From the NCBI RefSeq assembly GCF_963678635.1, contig NC_087062.1:99127705-99191704 (forward strand): a stretch of 64,000 bases of DNA, written 5' to 3'. Source of the DNA: Symsagittifera roscoffensis. Its lineage: Eukaryota > Xenacoelomorpha > Acoela > Convolutidae. A program made the position numbers and the translations under genes. This document shows positions 48,077 through 61,030 of the stretch, in pieces (position 1 is the first letter of the stretch; each line of letters begins with the position of its first letter). A model generated the notes under the pieces. It saw nothing but the letters and a program-made list of their open reading frames with translations, did not search any database and was not told the origin of the DNA.

Positions 48077-49017
48077 GTGTACATCACCTTTTCCATTTTG
48101 CCAAAAATAATAAAAACTGTTCTATCACTTCAATCCGCGTATGCGAGTTACTTAATAAAGTACCCTTCGGACACCTTTTGAGTTCAATGAAAAGCACTGT
48201 GAAATGTGAACTCGAACAATTATCGAACAATTCTATAAGAAGGCCACTCTTTCCTTTGAACCTCTGTGTAAAACAGTTTAAACTTTTTTCTTGATTCGAG
48301 TAAAAAAACATCAATTTACATAAGCATTACAGACATATTTTCGTCTCTCTGTCTGTATTCGTTTGACGGACGGAACTTTTGAAAAAAATGCAATTAGAAG
48401 AGAGTGAGGAAAAAGGCTCGAAATACTCAATGAATTGTTTTGTAGTATGCTTAGATGCTTACAGATGTGCAGCTTAATTCACAACAAATATTTAATTCTT
48501 CCTTTCAAAGCAAGTAGTTTCTTAAATACCAAGATTAATGTTTTTCAGGGCTCTGAAATGCCGGGGTTGGTTGAACTACTTTTCGTTTATGCTGAGCATT
48601 TGAAGGGCATTACCTTGAACTAACATACCCGTGTTAAAATGGTCAATTTAAGCATCCCCATATGGGTCTTTGTCCGTTTTTGTATTCATTTCTTTAGATC
48701 GATCAGATGTTTTTTGGTAAATTCACAAAAATTTGTATATCAGAAATCTAAACTGCGAAATGTTTTGTCGCATTTTTATTCCTATGAACCCAAACTTTTA
48801 CCAGGAAGCAATTGTTTTATAGATATTAACTATCAGAAACACTTTGCAGAAAATTTTTTAACCCGGATGTTCAATGTGTAAACTAAAAAACGTTCGATTA
48901 GGCGTGCTAAGATTTTTTTGATCAGTAATCAGAGCTCTAGTATCCAGATTTCTGATGGGTAGAATTTCAAATTTCAAAAGAGCTCTGAAAAAAATTGATA
49001 TATTCCCATTCTCTATT

Positions 49018-49445
49018 TTGTTGTCCCACCTTTCGAAGTTAAATTTCGGCTTTTTAACTTGCCATTTTTGACAGAAATTTCGTTTATCATCCAAAAGTGT
49101 TTGTTATCCTGAGCTCGCAATATAAAGAAAAAACAATTTATCTCTCCGTTTTTGCAAAACTATAGGGGGTTTAAAGTTTTCCATTATAATTTGCGCTAAT
49201 CAGTGGAAAATTAATCCGTCTGAGAAATTGCTTCAAATAATTTGAAATAGACTATTTGTCTAAGATCGAATTTATCACTTTGTTTTTAAATGGCGTTAGG
49301 AGGATGATTTTAAAAAATCTCACGTTTTTTTTTTCTTCAAAATTTCAAATTTTTTGTTTCAGAAATTCTTCACATTTTAGACGCAAACACTGCTTAAAAG
49401 ACCTGAAAAAGCAGTCGAATTATTTGGAACATTCAGGGCTTGTTG
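49018..49445 (+). mobile_element. Family 1 element, plus orientation, diverged
   Basis: It shows the family order of blocks: GCCATTTTTGACAG, CTATAGGGGGTTTAAAG, TAATCCGTCTGAGAAATTGC, GGAACATTCAGGGCTTG. The left hairpin is mostly lost and the right end truncated. Confidence 0.5.
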
Positions 49446-49454
49446 CAGGAACCA

Positions 49455-50262
49455 TTGAGAAAGGGGAGGAACCTTGTATTCGGGTGTGTCTTAGTTTTTT
49501 TTCGTTGTCCTTTTCTTTTCCACGCGAAATAAGGTCCGCGTAAAATTAAAGCCCTTACAGTCGTGATTCGAACCACATTAACCAAATTCCAAAAAACTTT
49601 GAGAAAACCGGGTTTGAAAATTTTGATTTTCCATCTTATTTTGAGCGAATAAAGCGAGCGAGCAATCTTATTTTATTTTTAGCAAATTGTCTAAAATAGG
49701 AATTTTTCAACCCCCGTAACTTTACAAAAAATTATTAAATTCGATTTTTTAAACTTGATATCTAGAAAGTATAAAATAATCTATCAAACGTATTATTCAG
49801 GAGGCATTTTGATTATAATTTGATAAATAATCTATCAGTTAGTTAAGAACCAAAAATTTAGTTTCCGATTATTTTGAGCGAATAAAGCGAGCGAGCAATC
49901 TTATTTTAATTGCCTAAAAGCTTATAATAGCTTAATTTAAACTGTATAATTTTAGTTTTATTTGAGTAGCGATAGTTTATTTTGAGTTTTTGGCGCGTTT
50001 TGAAATCAAGTGGTTCAATATTCAAAAAACTGCATTTTTTCTGATTTTTTTTTGTATTTTAATGATTTTTCTACAAAAGTTGTTTTTCAGCTTGCTCATA
50101 TTTCTGTGATTGTCGAATATATCTAATCCCTAGTTTGTCTAGCTTCTGTTATCACACAACGCCGAAAAAAACGACAAAAGCTTGAAAAACTTTGTTTTTT
50201 TTTTTACGACTATGGTCGGAAAATTCTGTGCTACTTGCACAAAAACCGGCTATCCTTGTTTA
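49455..50262 (+). repeat. Family 4 repeat, plus orientation
   Basis: It starts near GTATTCGGGTGTGTCTTAG and ends GCACAAAAACCGGCTATCC. It contains a TTGAGCGAATAAAGCGAGCG block twice. An internal 180-bp stretch (49,685-49,862) recurs directly at 50,673-50,862. Confidence 0.45.
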
Positions 50263-51114
50263 TATTGCTCAACTAAAGCTTACTTGAAGTTTCGATTTCT
50301 GAAAAGTGACTTTACAATCTGTAGCTGTCGAATGAAAAAAAAATTGCTGTGTAGATAAGCAAGGAACTTGTTCGTTGGTTACACTGTTTCAAGCAATGCA
50401 ATTATACATTTTTTAAGGAGAAGAAGACTGCTATGTCAGGGCAAAAACCTTTAGTGTTCCTACAGCTGTACTTTAAGGCCAGAAAACTTCCATAGACTTG
50501 AGCAAGGAACTTATTTGAGCAACTTTCAAATTTCAGTTATCAACTGAATTTTTTTTTACTGTACACTAAGGCCAATTAGAAAAAATATGGCTATAAATTT
50601 GAAGAAATTGATTTTTGCTTAAATTGGGTTTAAGATAGGACAAAAGTTAGAAGACCAATAATTCTCGGTTTTACCAAATTGTCTAAAATAGGAATTTTTC
50701 AACCCCCCGTAACTTTACAAAATTTTATTAAGTTCGATTTTTTAAACTTGATCTCCAGAAAGTAAAAAATAATCTATCAAAACGTATTATTGAGGAGGCA
50801 TATTGATTATAATTTATAAATAATCTATCAGTTAGTTAAGAACCAAAAATTTAGTTTCCAATTATAAGGAAAGCTTAAAACTCTATATTAGCGAACTAAA
50901 AACCAAATATTACAAGAAGTTTTAAGTTTTTTACAAAATAGGTTCTAAAATACCAATTTTTGGTCAAACAGGCTGATTGGGTGATTTCTTATAACCCATT
51001 TATTATATCTGTTAGTCTTATGTTTTTTGAGATATGGCCGTCATCTGGTAGATATTCAGCTATGCATATAATTTTTTGTTATCTTTAGTTATAAAATGAA
51101 GGATAGCAAATCAT

Positions 51115-52075
51115 ACAAGACTGCTCGTATCAAGGTGAAGCCCTGAAAGTTCCGACTGCCTTTAAGGTCTATAGAGCAGTAATAGCATGAAAAAATTCAG
51201 TTTAATAGAATATATCCGTTTTTTTATTTGAGATTTTGTAGAACCCATACCCACACACTATATAAAGTACGAAATGATCGATTTCGCTCCTAGCAACAAA
51301 TCAAATATGGCAAATAAACTTCCGTCAACCAATTTGGAACGATTTCTAAGACGGACTAAATCTCCGCTTACGCGTTATCAATGCAATATATATCGCGCGT
51401 TGACTGTCCCAAATTGGCCAAAATGGCAACCTTTAAACCCCCATAACTTTCCAAAAATGATCACAGCTGAAATTTTTTTTCAAGTTTCAGCTCAAGACAA
51501 CAATGCCTTTTGAATGATATAAGAAATTCCGTCAAAAATGGCTAGATAAAAAGTCGAATTTGGTCTGAAGAAAAAAGCACCACGAGCACAAATATTCCGT
51601 TACGTTACGAAAGTCGGAATAATAATTTAATTGCTTTTTTCTCTAAAATTAAAATTCAATGAGCTTTGATTATTTGCCAAAAAATTTGCACAATCGTCTT
51701 TTACGCATGACGAGTTCACTGCATATTAGTGAGGTTAATTTGATCGCCTAATTCAATCTGAAGCCATTTAAATAGCCCCTCGCGCTTTCTCAGCACGAAA
51801 TTAATCGCGTGTTAAATATCTTGAAAGGTTCAAATTGACAATTTTCAGAGCCTCATAAAAACTCTCGAAAAATCAGCTCAGATGAAATAATGATTTTAAT
51901 TGTTTCCAGTATCTTTCACATATTTTGAAAAAATGCCGTGAAAATGACTATGTCAATTTGGTAAAATAATTCTTTCAAAAATGCTGAGTTCAAAAATCTA
52001 AAATTAACTGAATAAAAAAACCACCTCCAAGCATAAATATCTAACTTTTTTTTTCGAAAGATGGAACAATAAATA
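51115..52075 (-). mobile_element. Family 1 full copy and a divergent partial copy
   Basis: A well-preserved minus copy (51,115-51,622) runs from ACAAGACTGCTCGTATCAAG to GTTACGAAAGTCGGAAT. A divergent minus copy lacking its start follows, up to about 52,075 (ending AAGATGGAACAATAA). Confidence 0.6.
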
Positions 52076-53869
52076 TTGGGCATCGAATGAAGAAGGGTTT
52101 GATAATCGGATCAGAATGATGACGGAACGTATTTTATCGACTTTGCGTGACTCAAACCTTTCGCGGGAGTGTGTGTTTGGCGAGAGTATGTAACGTAAGT
52201 CGCGGACCTCGGCCCGGGTAGATATAGCTATTTGACATCTCTTACATTTTGCCGGTCAAATCAAACAACAAGTTGGATCTAAAAAAACTTCGCGAGCCAA
52301 TTAGTTCCTGTTCTGTATAATTTAAATCATTATCAGCTTTTTTTGAAACCATCAGAAAATTGAGTTTACTGCGCTTTTAAAAGTTTTTGGATCTCTTTAA
52401 TTATTTTCCCCCTTTTGTAAAGGGGGGATTCGTTACTAGGTATAAAGTTCACATATGTTTAACCACTGAATTAATTCCTTAATGTGGTGGCAATTCGTTA
52501 CTAGGTATCCAAATTTTCAAATCTATTTCGTTGCTTTATCTAATAACTTTGACCAGAAATAGATTCAGTTTGCACGATGCTTCAATTATTTAGCCATGAG
52601 GGCCCGATGACAATTTAAAATTTCCATAATTTCTTCTCAACATTCATCAACTCAACCAAAAATGTCTGTTTCTTACTTATTTACTGCTAGCAGCAAGGTA
52701 TAAGTTTCTCTTGTTTTGTATTTTTTGCTTTTGACGCATTTTCTTATTTATTAATTTTGTGATGTTTTTGCTACGAATCGTGTTCCAGTCTAGCAAACTA
52801 AATATTCCCTGAGGAAGAAGACTGATATTTCTTCAGGGAGTTTAATTTTCTGAATGATCTGTAATGCGACAAAGAGAGAGCACCATTTTTTAGAACAATT
52901 ATCTCTGACCTTTATTGAGAAAAATCTTGTTGGATGACACGCAGAAACTTTGAATTAGTGACCATCTGGAAATTTTAAAACACTCGGCAACTCATTTTTA
53001 GCAATAGCTACCAAATTGCGGTTGAACTAATTTTCAGAATTAGTTGTCCCTAAAATCTTTCAAATGAACATTAGAATGAAATTAAAATGAAACTAACTTG
53101 ACTTTTTTGTCATTAAAAAGCGTAAGTTTTATCATTCAATGATAACAAAATGCATTTTAATCATAGACTTTAACTTTTTCTCATTTTTAACCATTAGCTT
53201 CGAAGAAATTTTTCATTTCTTAAGAAGTCGTTTCACTTTTTTGTAGGCTTCTACAACGTTTAAAAAACTGGTCATTTTGGTTGAGCGGTTAATCAGAAAC
53301 TTTTTCCAAACCATTCCCAATTTTGCCCAAACCAATCAAATCAAACAACAAATTGTTTCCAGAAGTTTTTTGCGATCAATCTAGCTCCAATTCTGTGTAA
53401 TTTAAATCATTATCAGCTTTAGTTGAAACCATCAGAGAATTGAATTTACTGTGCTTATAAAAGTTTTTGAATCTCTTTAACTATTTTCCCCCTTTTGTAA
53501 AGGGGGGATTCGTTACTAGGTATAAAGTTTACATATGTTTAACCACGGAATTAATTCTTTAATGGGTTGGCAATTCGTTACTAGGTATCCAAATTTTCAA
53601 ATCCATTTCGTTGCTTTATCTAAAAACTTTGACCAGAAATTGATTCAGTTTGCACGATGCTTCAATTATTAGCCATGAGAGCCCGATGATTAGTTAAAGT
53701 TTCCATAGCTTCTTCTCAATATTCGTCAACTCAACCAAAAATGTCTGTTTCTTACTTATTTACTGCTAGCAGCAAGGTATAAGCTTGTTTTGTTTTGTAT
53801 TTTTTTGCTTTTGACGCATTTTCTTATTTAGTAATTTTGTGTTGTTTTTGCTACAACTCGTGTTCCAGT

Positions 53870-54129
53870 CTAGCAAACTAAGTATTCCCTGAAGGAGAAG
53901 ACTGATATTTCTTCAGGGAGTTTAATTTTCTGAATGATCTGTAGTGCGACAAAGAGAGAGCACCATTTTTCAGAACAATTATCTCTGACCTTTATTGTAA
54001 AAAATCTTGTTGGATGACACGCAGAAACTTTGAAGTAGTGACCATCTGGAAATTTTAAAACACTCGGCAACTCATTTTTAGCAATAGCTACCAAATCGCG
54101 GTTGAACAAATTGCCAGAATTAGTTGTCC
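53870..54129 (-). CDS. Candidate terminal exon, possibly Tudor-like (antisense in Ras intron 1)
   Basis: After the acceptor-like GATTTTAG the minus frame runs 85 codons to a TAG at 53,872-53,870. The peptide includes LPSVLKFPDGHYFKVSACHP and TRFFTIKVRD; the latter resembles the V-x-x-P-x-x-F-y-V strand pattern at the start of Tudor domains, but this is resemblance only. Copy 1 of the duplication has the same sequence with two in-frame stops. The phase fits the candidate exon at 55,122. There is no poly(A) signal of standard form nearby. It may be a real small gene, a pseudogene or chance. Confidence 0.3.
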
Positions 54130-54413
54130 CTAAAATCTTTCAAATGAACATTAGAATGAATTTGAAATGAAACTAACTTGACTTTTTTGTCATTAAAAAA
54201 CGTAAGTTTTGTCATTCAATGATAACAAAATGCATTTTAATCATAGACTTTAACTTTTTCTCACTTTTAACTTAAAAATGAGAAAAAGTTAAAGTCTATG
54301 ATTAAAATGCATTTTGTTATCATTGAATGACAAAACTTACGTTTTTAATGACAAAAAAGTCAAGTTAGTTTCATTTCAAATTCATTCTAATGTTCATTTG
54401 AAAGATTTTAGGG
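54128..54413. repeat. 143-bp arm palindrome inside duplication copy 2
   Basis: 54,128-54,270 and 54,272-54,413 are reverse complements with about two differences. The centre is CTTTTAACTTAAAA. Copy 1 of the duplication lacks the second arm, so the inverted arm was added after the duplication. Confidence 0.85.
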
Positions 54414-55121
54414 AATTTTAACCATTAGCTTTGAACTAATTATTCATTTCTTAAGAAGTCGTTTCACGTTTTTGTAGGCTTCTACAACGTTCAAAAAACT
54501 GGTCATTTTGGTTCAGCGGTTAATCAGAAAATTTACCCAAACCATTCCACACAACATTGATTTGATCTCGCCAATAATTCCAACAAAATGGTTCTATTTA
54601 AACTTTTGCAAAAAATTGGATAATAAACTTTTGCAAAAGTATGTGTGACATGGAGTACCTGTCAAAGTCTTAAAAACATGGAGTTAACTAGCCAGTATTT
54701 TGCAAGATTTAGTCATTTTACTTCGATAAACTTTAATTACCCGTGATCGTCTTTGATTAGCTTGATTTTTGATGATCAGAACGCTTGGCACTGAGAGATA
54801 GGAGAGTGTAATTGGAGTGCATATGTTACAAGATTCTTGCAAAGCAGTGCTAATCTTGCAAAAAACTTGCAAGAACTTTGAAAGATTTGCATTCCCTCAA
54901 GCATGTAGAAATTTTAGTGATGATTTTAGTTTATGCATTATGCGCATACACCTGAATTTGCTGAATTTGCAAATAATGCGCATCTACATTGATTGCGAGT
55001 ATTTTGCAAATTATCACTTTTATTAGGGATAGTTAGTGGTAGAAAAGTATCTGATTACTTGAATTTTTTTAAACAGTAACTCTTCAGATTAATTTTATTG
55101 TATATATAACGATGTATATAC

Positions 55122-55256
55122 CTTTTACAACCTTGGTGTTGCAGGCATTTTTCAAATTTTTCTTAGTTTCTTTTCTTTCACTATAGGAAAAACACAATCC
55201 ATCAATTTCGGCTCTGAATTTTTGCTGAGTGTCTGTAAAAGACCAGCAGAAACTTT
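55122..55256 (-). CDS. Candidate exon, possibly dsRNA-binding-like (antisense in Ras intron 1)
   Basis: The minus frame between acceptor-like TCTTTTTAG and donor AAAAG/GTATAT encodes QQKFRAEIDGLCFSYSERK followed by TKKNLKNAC. The spacing of F-x-A-x-I, the aromatic pair and the TKK then Ala fits the second half of a dsRNA-binding domain. The donor phase (1) fits the candidate exon at 54,129. No first exon was found. The evidence is one short motif. Confidence 0.25.
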
Positions 55257-55679
55257 CTAAAAAGACTGAAAAAGCCAAAAGCAGCAATACTACCTGCTCT
55301 GAAGTTTCATGCATATTGAAGGATTATATTGTCATTTCATAGTCAGTATCTATAAAATTACAAAAATAATCAATTATAATCCATCATAAAAATTATAAAC
55401 CTAATATTTTCCTAAATCAAAATAATCCATAAAATCCGATTGTAATCAAATTTTTTGGTAGATTAATGATGACTTTTACAAATTTTGCAATTTTTGAAAG
55501 ATATCTCATTTCCTGTTTAGTGCAGTTGCTACGGATAGCGTTTCATTAACTTTTAATTTTTTACTTTCACATGATTTTTTAAATTTGATTTTTTATAATT
55601 TTCAATTTTGCAGTTTATCATTTTTTTTGTTATTTCTTACCACCATCGCCATAAAAAATGCCATTCGCCCACTACTCTT

Positions 55680-56040
55680 CGGCTTTTTAATGGTTGAAGG
55701 GGTTGGAAAATGATTCTACGAAGGAGGGGGGTTGAGTCAACTTTAACTCGGTGGGGGGCGTTTGCAGGTAACTGAACTATTTATACCCCAAATATTGGGG
55801 AGTAGCTAATTGGGGGGATTCGAAACTGGGAGATGAAGGAGAAGGAGAGGAATAGATGAGGTGGTGGTAGGGTAGGTGGTGGGTTGGGGGAGGTGGTGGG
55901 GGTAAAATTGGGAGGGATTAATTTGGGGGGTGGAAAGCTGGGAGTTAGGGGTAAACTGGAAAAGAGGGATTAAATATTTTTGAGCTTTTTGATAAATCGA
56001 AGGGTGTGAAATTTGGGTTGGGTTTCAAACGTTAAGGGGG
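55680..56040 (+). repeat. G-rich tract, possible G-quadruplex region
   Basis: Runs of three to six G recur on the plus strand, for example GGTGGTGGTAGGGTAGGTGG and GGGGGAGGTGGTGGGGG (55,860-55,905), in otherwise AT-rich DNA. No coding frame. Confidence 0.5.
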
Positions 56041-57740
56041 ATGATATAAACTGCCATGAACATAATCTTTCGGTATCTAAATACGTTGATTTCAAATTAT
56101 TCTGGTGTTCTCAGATATTTTATAATGTAACTGTGCAAAATTCTCGTCCAAACGTTTCAAGAGGTTAATTAGCTGTAAACGATTTTTGCATGTAGTTTTA
56201 TGACCTAAAACTCGATTATTTTGCCAAAATATTTTATTATAATGAATTTTAAAACATTCAAAGTAATCGATCATAATCTCCTAAAATCCATTAATTTTAT
56301 TGGCTAAATGTTTTGCCGAGATATTCCAATAGAATTAAATTTTTCTCATGAAACTCCAGTGCGTAAGTATATATTTTTTGTTGAAGAATGCGTTTTTATA
56401 AATAGAATACAAAATTTGCAAAAATCTTGCAAAAGGAATACAAACCTTGCACGAATCTCCTTAAAAATAAAAGAAAAAGAAGAATGATTTTACTTGCAAA
56501 TTTTTTGGCAAGATTATTTTAAGATTTGTTTTTCGAGAAAAGGGGCTAATACATATAAATAGTGCGCATTTTTAATGTCTTTTCCGTCGTTATTGCACTT
56601 TTAATTTCTAAAATTGTATTAATTTATGCCGATAAGCTATCCAAATATGTTTTTGACTTAAGTTTAACATGTCTAATGACGGATTTCGAAAACGTCACAA
56701 CCAAACAATTATCGACTAGGTAAAACAATTCTGTGAATTGAGTTCTTAATTCAAATAACGATTTGGTTTATTGATTAAAAAACTCGTCAAAAATTAGCTG
56801 TTTATGATATTAGATGCGGCGATATTGCAGCCCATGGAGGTAATTTATAAATAATAAATAAATTTTTATTCAAACATTGCAATAATCCAACAATATAGAG
56901 AACTTAGCATTGATAGAGCTCCAACTTGAGCTACCGCAGAAAGCAATTCAAACTGTTGAAGTGCCGCTGAGAACTTTCTATTAAGTATTGTCTTATATGG
57001 ACTTGATTGTTTAATCTAAGTAACATTTAAACAGAAAAAAAAGATAATAGAATTAAAGAAGAAAAAATAATTTTCAAAATTTTACAGTTCATTTATCTTG
57101 CATTAATTTGATATTTTTTTTCAGAAATTTTTAAGAGCAAAAAAAGTAGCAAAAAACAGTTTTCAGACTTGAAAACTATATTTTAAATTATTTGCTTTAT
57201 TTCATTTAATACGATGTTTTTTTGGGTGTTCGCTTTATTTGAGGTTACTGCCAAATTTTTTTAAACTTTACTTTCGAAGCAGAACCTTTAATCATGCGTG
57301 GTGCTTTCGCTAACTCGTGTCTTCTTAATTGACACGATCTCATCATTAGAGCTCAAACCTAAAAAAGCAACCAAAACGTTTGATTACCCCCTTTTGGTGA
57401 ATTATTCTCATAAAGTGCTTGAATAGTTAGAGACTATCAAACATTCTCTGCCTTTACAATTAAAACTTTAATTGCTATCGTTTAGCCTTTGATTTTTATT
57501 AAGGGTGTAATAAATTTTTTTCTAAAAGGTTTTTGAAATGGGATTTTTTAATTTATCTGTTCTGGAATTTTTTCGGGTAGAATTTTCTCTGCCGAGATTC
57601 AGTCCACAAAGGATTTTGATTCGAGCAGAAAGACAACGCAACTCGAGCAGAGCTGAAAACAATGTTTTGTTAGTTCCAAAAGTTTTTTTTAGTAATATTT
57701 TGGACCTAAAAGATGCCCAAGAAAACAGCTCCAGTTTCGA

Positions 57741-57938
57741 CCTAAGCAAAAGCAGCAAATTTTAATCAATTTTTTGATTTTTTTGCTAGTTCAAAACATA
57801 ACTTTCATAATTGTTTGAATCGTTACTTCTAAGCAAAGAGTTCCTGTCCTAAGCAAAAGCAGCAAATTTCAAACAATTTTTTGATTTTTTTGCTAGTTCA
57901 AAACATAATTTTCATAATTGTTTGAATCGTTATTTCTA
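57741..57938. repeat. Tandem duplication with 107-bp period
   Basis: Two units each start CCTAAGCAAAAGCAGCAAAT and share TTTTTTTGCTAGTTCAAAAC and TTGTTTGAATCGTTA with few differences. Confidence 0.8.
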
Positions 57939-59139
57939 AAAACATAAATCACTTCGGATTGTTTATCAATATGTTTCTTCCCGACTGTTATGCCGTTCAA
58001 TATGCTGGCTGTTTGGGATTTTTTGTAGTCTTGTGTGCTGTATGTGCTTATTTCTCACAGGCACAGACCAAAAACTCTACCCAAAAACAGTTTTTGATAG
58101 TTAAGAAAAACTTACTGGACCACAAAGTCGAAATCGGAAAGCCACAAAGTCGTTTCAGTTTTGAAGAAAATTGAGCTCAGTTTAGACTGAAAAAATGGAA
58201 CTAAAAGCAAACAAGAAATCGCCAAGTTGCAACCAATTGTGACCAAGATGACCAAAGCATGACACTGTTCACTCAAAAAATTAGGAACAAAAGTGATCAT
58301 CATGACAGAATGAAAAAAATTGAAGAAAATAAGCAGAAGTCATTCAATTTGGTAATTTTTCGAAAAAAAATTTTAATTCGATTTGTTATCCTTCATTTTA
58401 TAGCTACAACAAAATAAACAATAGCTGAATATCCTTCAGATGACGGCCGTATCTCAAAAAGCATAAAACTATCAAATCTTTTAAATGGATTATAGGAAAT
58501 CTCCCAAGCTCTGGTTGACCAAAAACTGGTATTTAGAAATTTTGTAGGAAAAATCCAAAAATCCAACTTACCACAAAATTGGTTTTAAGGCGGTTAAAAA
58601 AACGAAATGCTATTGGAAAGATAAAGTTAAGATTCTTAAATATTTTTTATTATCAGAAACAAAGTTCTCCGTTGTCGCAGACGGGAATCTCATAGGCAAC
58701 ATTTAAAGTTTCGCTGCATGTTGTCTTCGACAGAAGTGCATCTTAACAGCTTATTGTTCACAGACAATTGTTAATTGCGGAATACATGAAAATTTTTATC
58801 AATGTGTATCCACACGCAACACGTTCAAACCTAAACGTTGTTATCTCAAACATTTCCTCATGAAGCGGTAGAAAAATAAGGGATATTTCCTACAAAACTT
58901 AAGAATTTCCCAAGAAAATACTTGTTAGAGGAGTCGATTTAAATATTTTAAGGGGTTCTTAATAGCTCCCAGAGTTTGCGCAAGAGTCTAGTAGCAATAA
59001 AACCCCAATTCAGAGAGAAAAGAATTTTCGAATTTTTTCAAACTAGGTTTGAGTAGTGTTAATTGAAAATAATCGCTCGCGGACTAAATTTACTAGGATA
59101 AAATCCCTCATGATAAAATCCCATCGGATATAATCCCCA

Positions 59140-60102
59140 CCCGCATCCAGTTTCAAGCGTTAATAATCGATTATATTACGATTTTAGTACCAGTCTCACT
59201 AAAATTGAGAAACAATCGATTTTGATCAATTAATAATCGATTATAATATCTTTTTTTTCAAATCAAATTATAATTAATTATAATCCATTATAATCAATTT
59301 TTTATTCGTCTTTTTTTTGATACAATTATAATCGATTATAATTGATTATAATCCATTATTTTTATTCAAAATTCTATTTCGTTACTTTTGCACAAAAATC
59401 CATTATAATCGATTATAATTGATTATAATCCCTTTTGTTTGTCCATTTTTGTCTTCGAAGTTGCATCTAAATTGCTTATATTTTATGCTTTTTGTGGACG
59501 TTGGTTCCTATGAAAAATGAGAGAAATTTTTTCAAAATTTTCCAATTAATTCATATTTATAAGTTTTTTTTCCATTTCTTCCCCATTAGAATTGTTTTGT
59601 GATGCATATTTTAACCTTTTATATACACCAAAACATCAGCAAATTGATTTAGTTTCATGATTGATTCGGAAAAATTATCTTTCATCTACCGCGAGAACTT
59701 TTCCAGTCATATGAAAGGATCTCTGTTAAACTTTTGTTTCGTGGTAAAACTTTGTGTTCAGATGAACCAAAGTGTTCAAGAGATCTCTCATTTAGAGATT
59801 TTCTTATTGACACAAAAATAATAACCCATAAAATACAATTCGAAAATAGGAAAATTCCGGCAAAATAAGAGATTATAAGCGATTATAATCAATTATAATT
59901 GATTTTAAGGGTTTTTAGTAAGAACTATAATCAATTATAATTGATTATAAGAGATTATAATCTCTTGGAAAATATCACGATTATAATCAATTATAAATCC
60001 CTTAAGGACCTAATTTTGGTAATTATAATCAATTATAATTGTCAAAAATCATCATAATAATCCGTTATAAACGATTATTTACGTCTAAGCTTGGATGCGG
60101 GC
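59140..60102. mobile_element. AT-rich element with CCCGCATCCA ends
   Basis: The left end ACCCGCATCCAGTTTCAAGC and right end AAGCTTGGATGCGGG are inverted. Clusters of AATCGATTATAAT and AATCAATTATAATTG palindromes sit inside both ends. A fragment with the same end lies at about 31,600-31,675, where CTTGAAACTGGATGCGGGTG appears in the other orientation. It is probably a non-autonomous DNA element. Confidence 0.55.
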
Positions 60103-60123
60103 AGGACTAAAACCTCTATACGG

Positions 60124-60321
60124 TTCGTCGCAAAATATAAACAATTTATTCCTTTTTTAAACAATTATAACAAAGTGTTTTGAATTTTATTGAAGCAATT
60201 GTAAACAACATTATATTTGAATTTCAAATATAATGGACTTTTGGAGTTTGTCTCTTTAAAATTCAAAAACACTTCGTTATAATTGATTTAAAATGGAATA
60301 AATTGTTTCTATTTTGTGATG
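60124..60321. repeat. Imperfect hairpin element, about 200 bp
   Basis: AAACAATTTATTCC at the left pairs with GGAATAAATTGTTT at the right, and the centre ATTATATTTGAATTTCAAAT is palindromic. A related shorter copy lies at about 61,495-61,605. Confidence 0.55.
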
Positions 60322-60445
60322 CAATGTAAACCCTTACTAGTCGATTTTAATTGCTTATTTTCAGTTTTTTAAAAAAAACAATTTTTGCCGAAAAACTCAC
60401 AATTCAGTTGATTACAATAGATAATACTCAGATTATTTATCTTGT

Positions 60446-61030
60446 TAGCCCCATATTCTCATAGGTAACGCCTACTTCATATTTATATGTTCCCTCCTCT
60501 ACTTCGGCGGCGGAGAGGTTGTGAAAGGGGGGACATGGGGTGTGAGATTGAGGGGAAGAGGGGGTACTATTCAGTTGAAATGGGAATAAACTTGCTTGTT
60601 CGGGCTTACATTTTGCAGAAAGCTGTGAAAAACTGAGTATGAGATTGTTATTGACAAAAAATGATCGGTTTTCATAGCTTTAATTTACATAAAATAATCG
60701 ATTATATTGAAATCAAAAACTGAAATTTTTAGTATTCTCTGACATCATTTTTTCCAGCCCCACATTAGCCCATATCCTCAAATTTACCTTCTACTTCATG
60801 AGCAACAAACTGTTTCGGCGGCGGAGAGGGTGTGAACGGGGGACGTAGCGTGTGCGGTTGAGGGGAAGGGGGGAGGGTTCAGTTAAAATGGGAATGAACT
60901 TGCTTAATCGGGCTCAAATTTTGCAGGAGAGCTGTGAAAAACTGAGTGTGCAATTAAAATTGACAAACAATGGTCAATTTTTATTGATTTAATTTACATA
61001 AAATAATCGATTATATATTGAAATCAAATA
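60446..61030. repeat. Tandem duplication of about 310 bp
   Basis: Units at 60,446-60,715 and 60,761-61,030 share TTCGGCGGCGGAGAGG, AGCTGTGAAAAACTGAGT and TTTACATAAAATAATCGATT at an offset near 310, with moderate divergence. Confidence 0.75.

Larger units (their letters stand above)
52255..54549. repeat. Tandem duplication of a 1.08-kb unit
   Basis: Copy 1 (52,255 to about 53,315) and copy 2 (53,335-54,549) align along their length at an offset of 1,080, with scattered substitutions. Landmarks include AAAGGGGGGATTCGTTACTA at 52,419 and 53,499. Copy 2 is longer because it carries an inverted 143-base insertion (54,272-54,413). Confidence 0.85.

Noticed and set aside
57971-58174. Small secreted peptide with a signal-like N-terminus
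   Set aside because: The ATG frame has a hydrophobic start (LGFFVVLCAVCAYF), but there is no conserved Cys pattern, promoter or splice support. A short hydrophobic frame is expected by chance in T-rich DNA.
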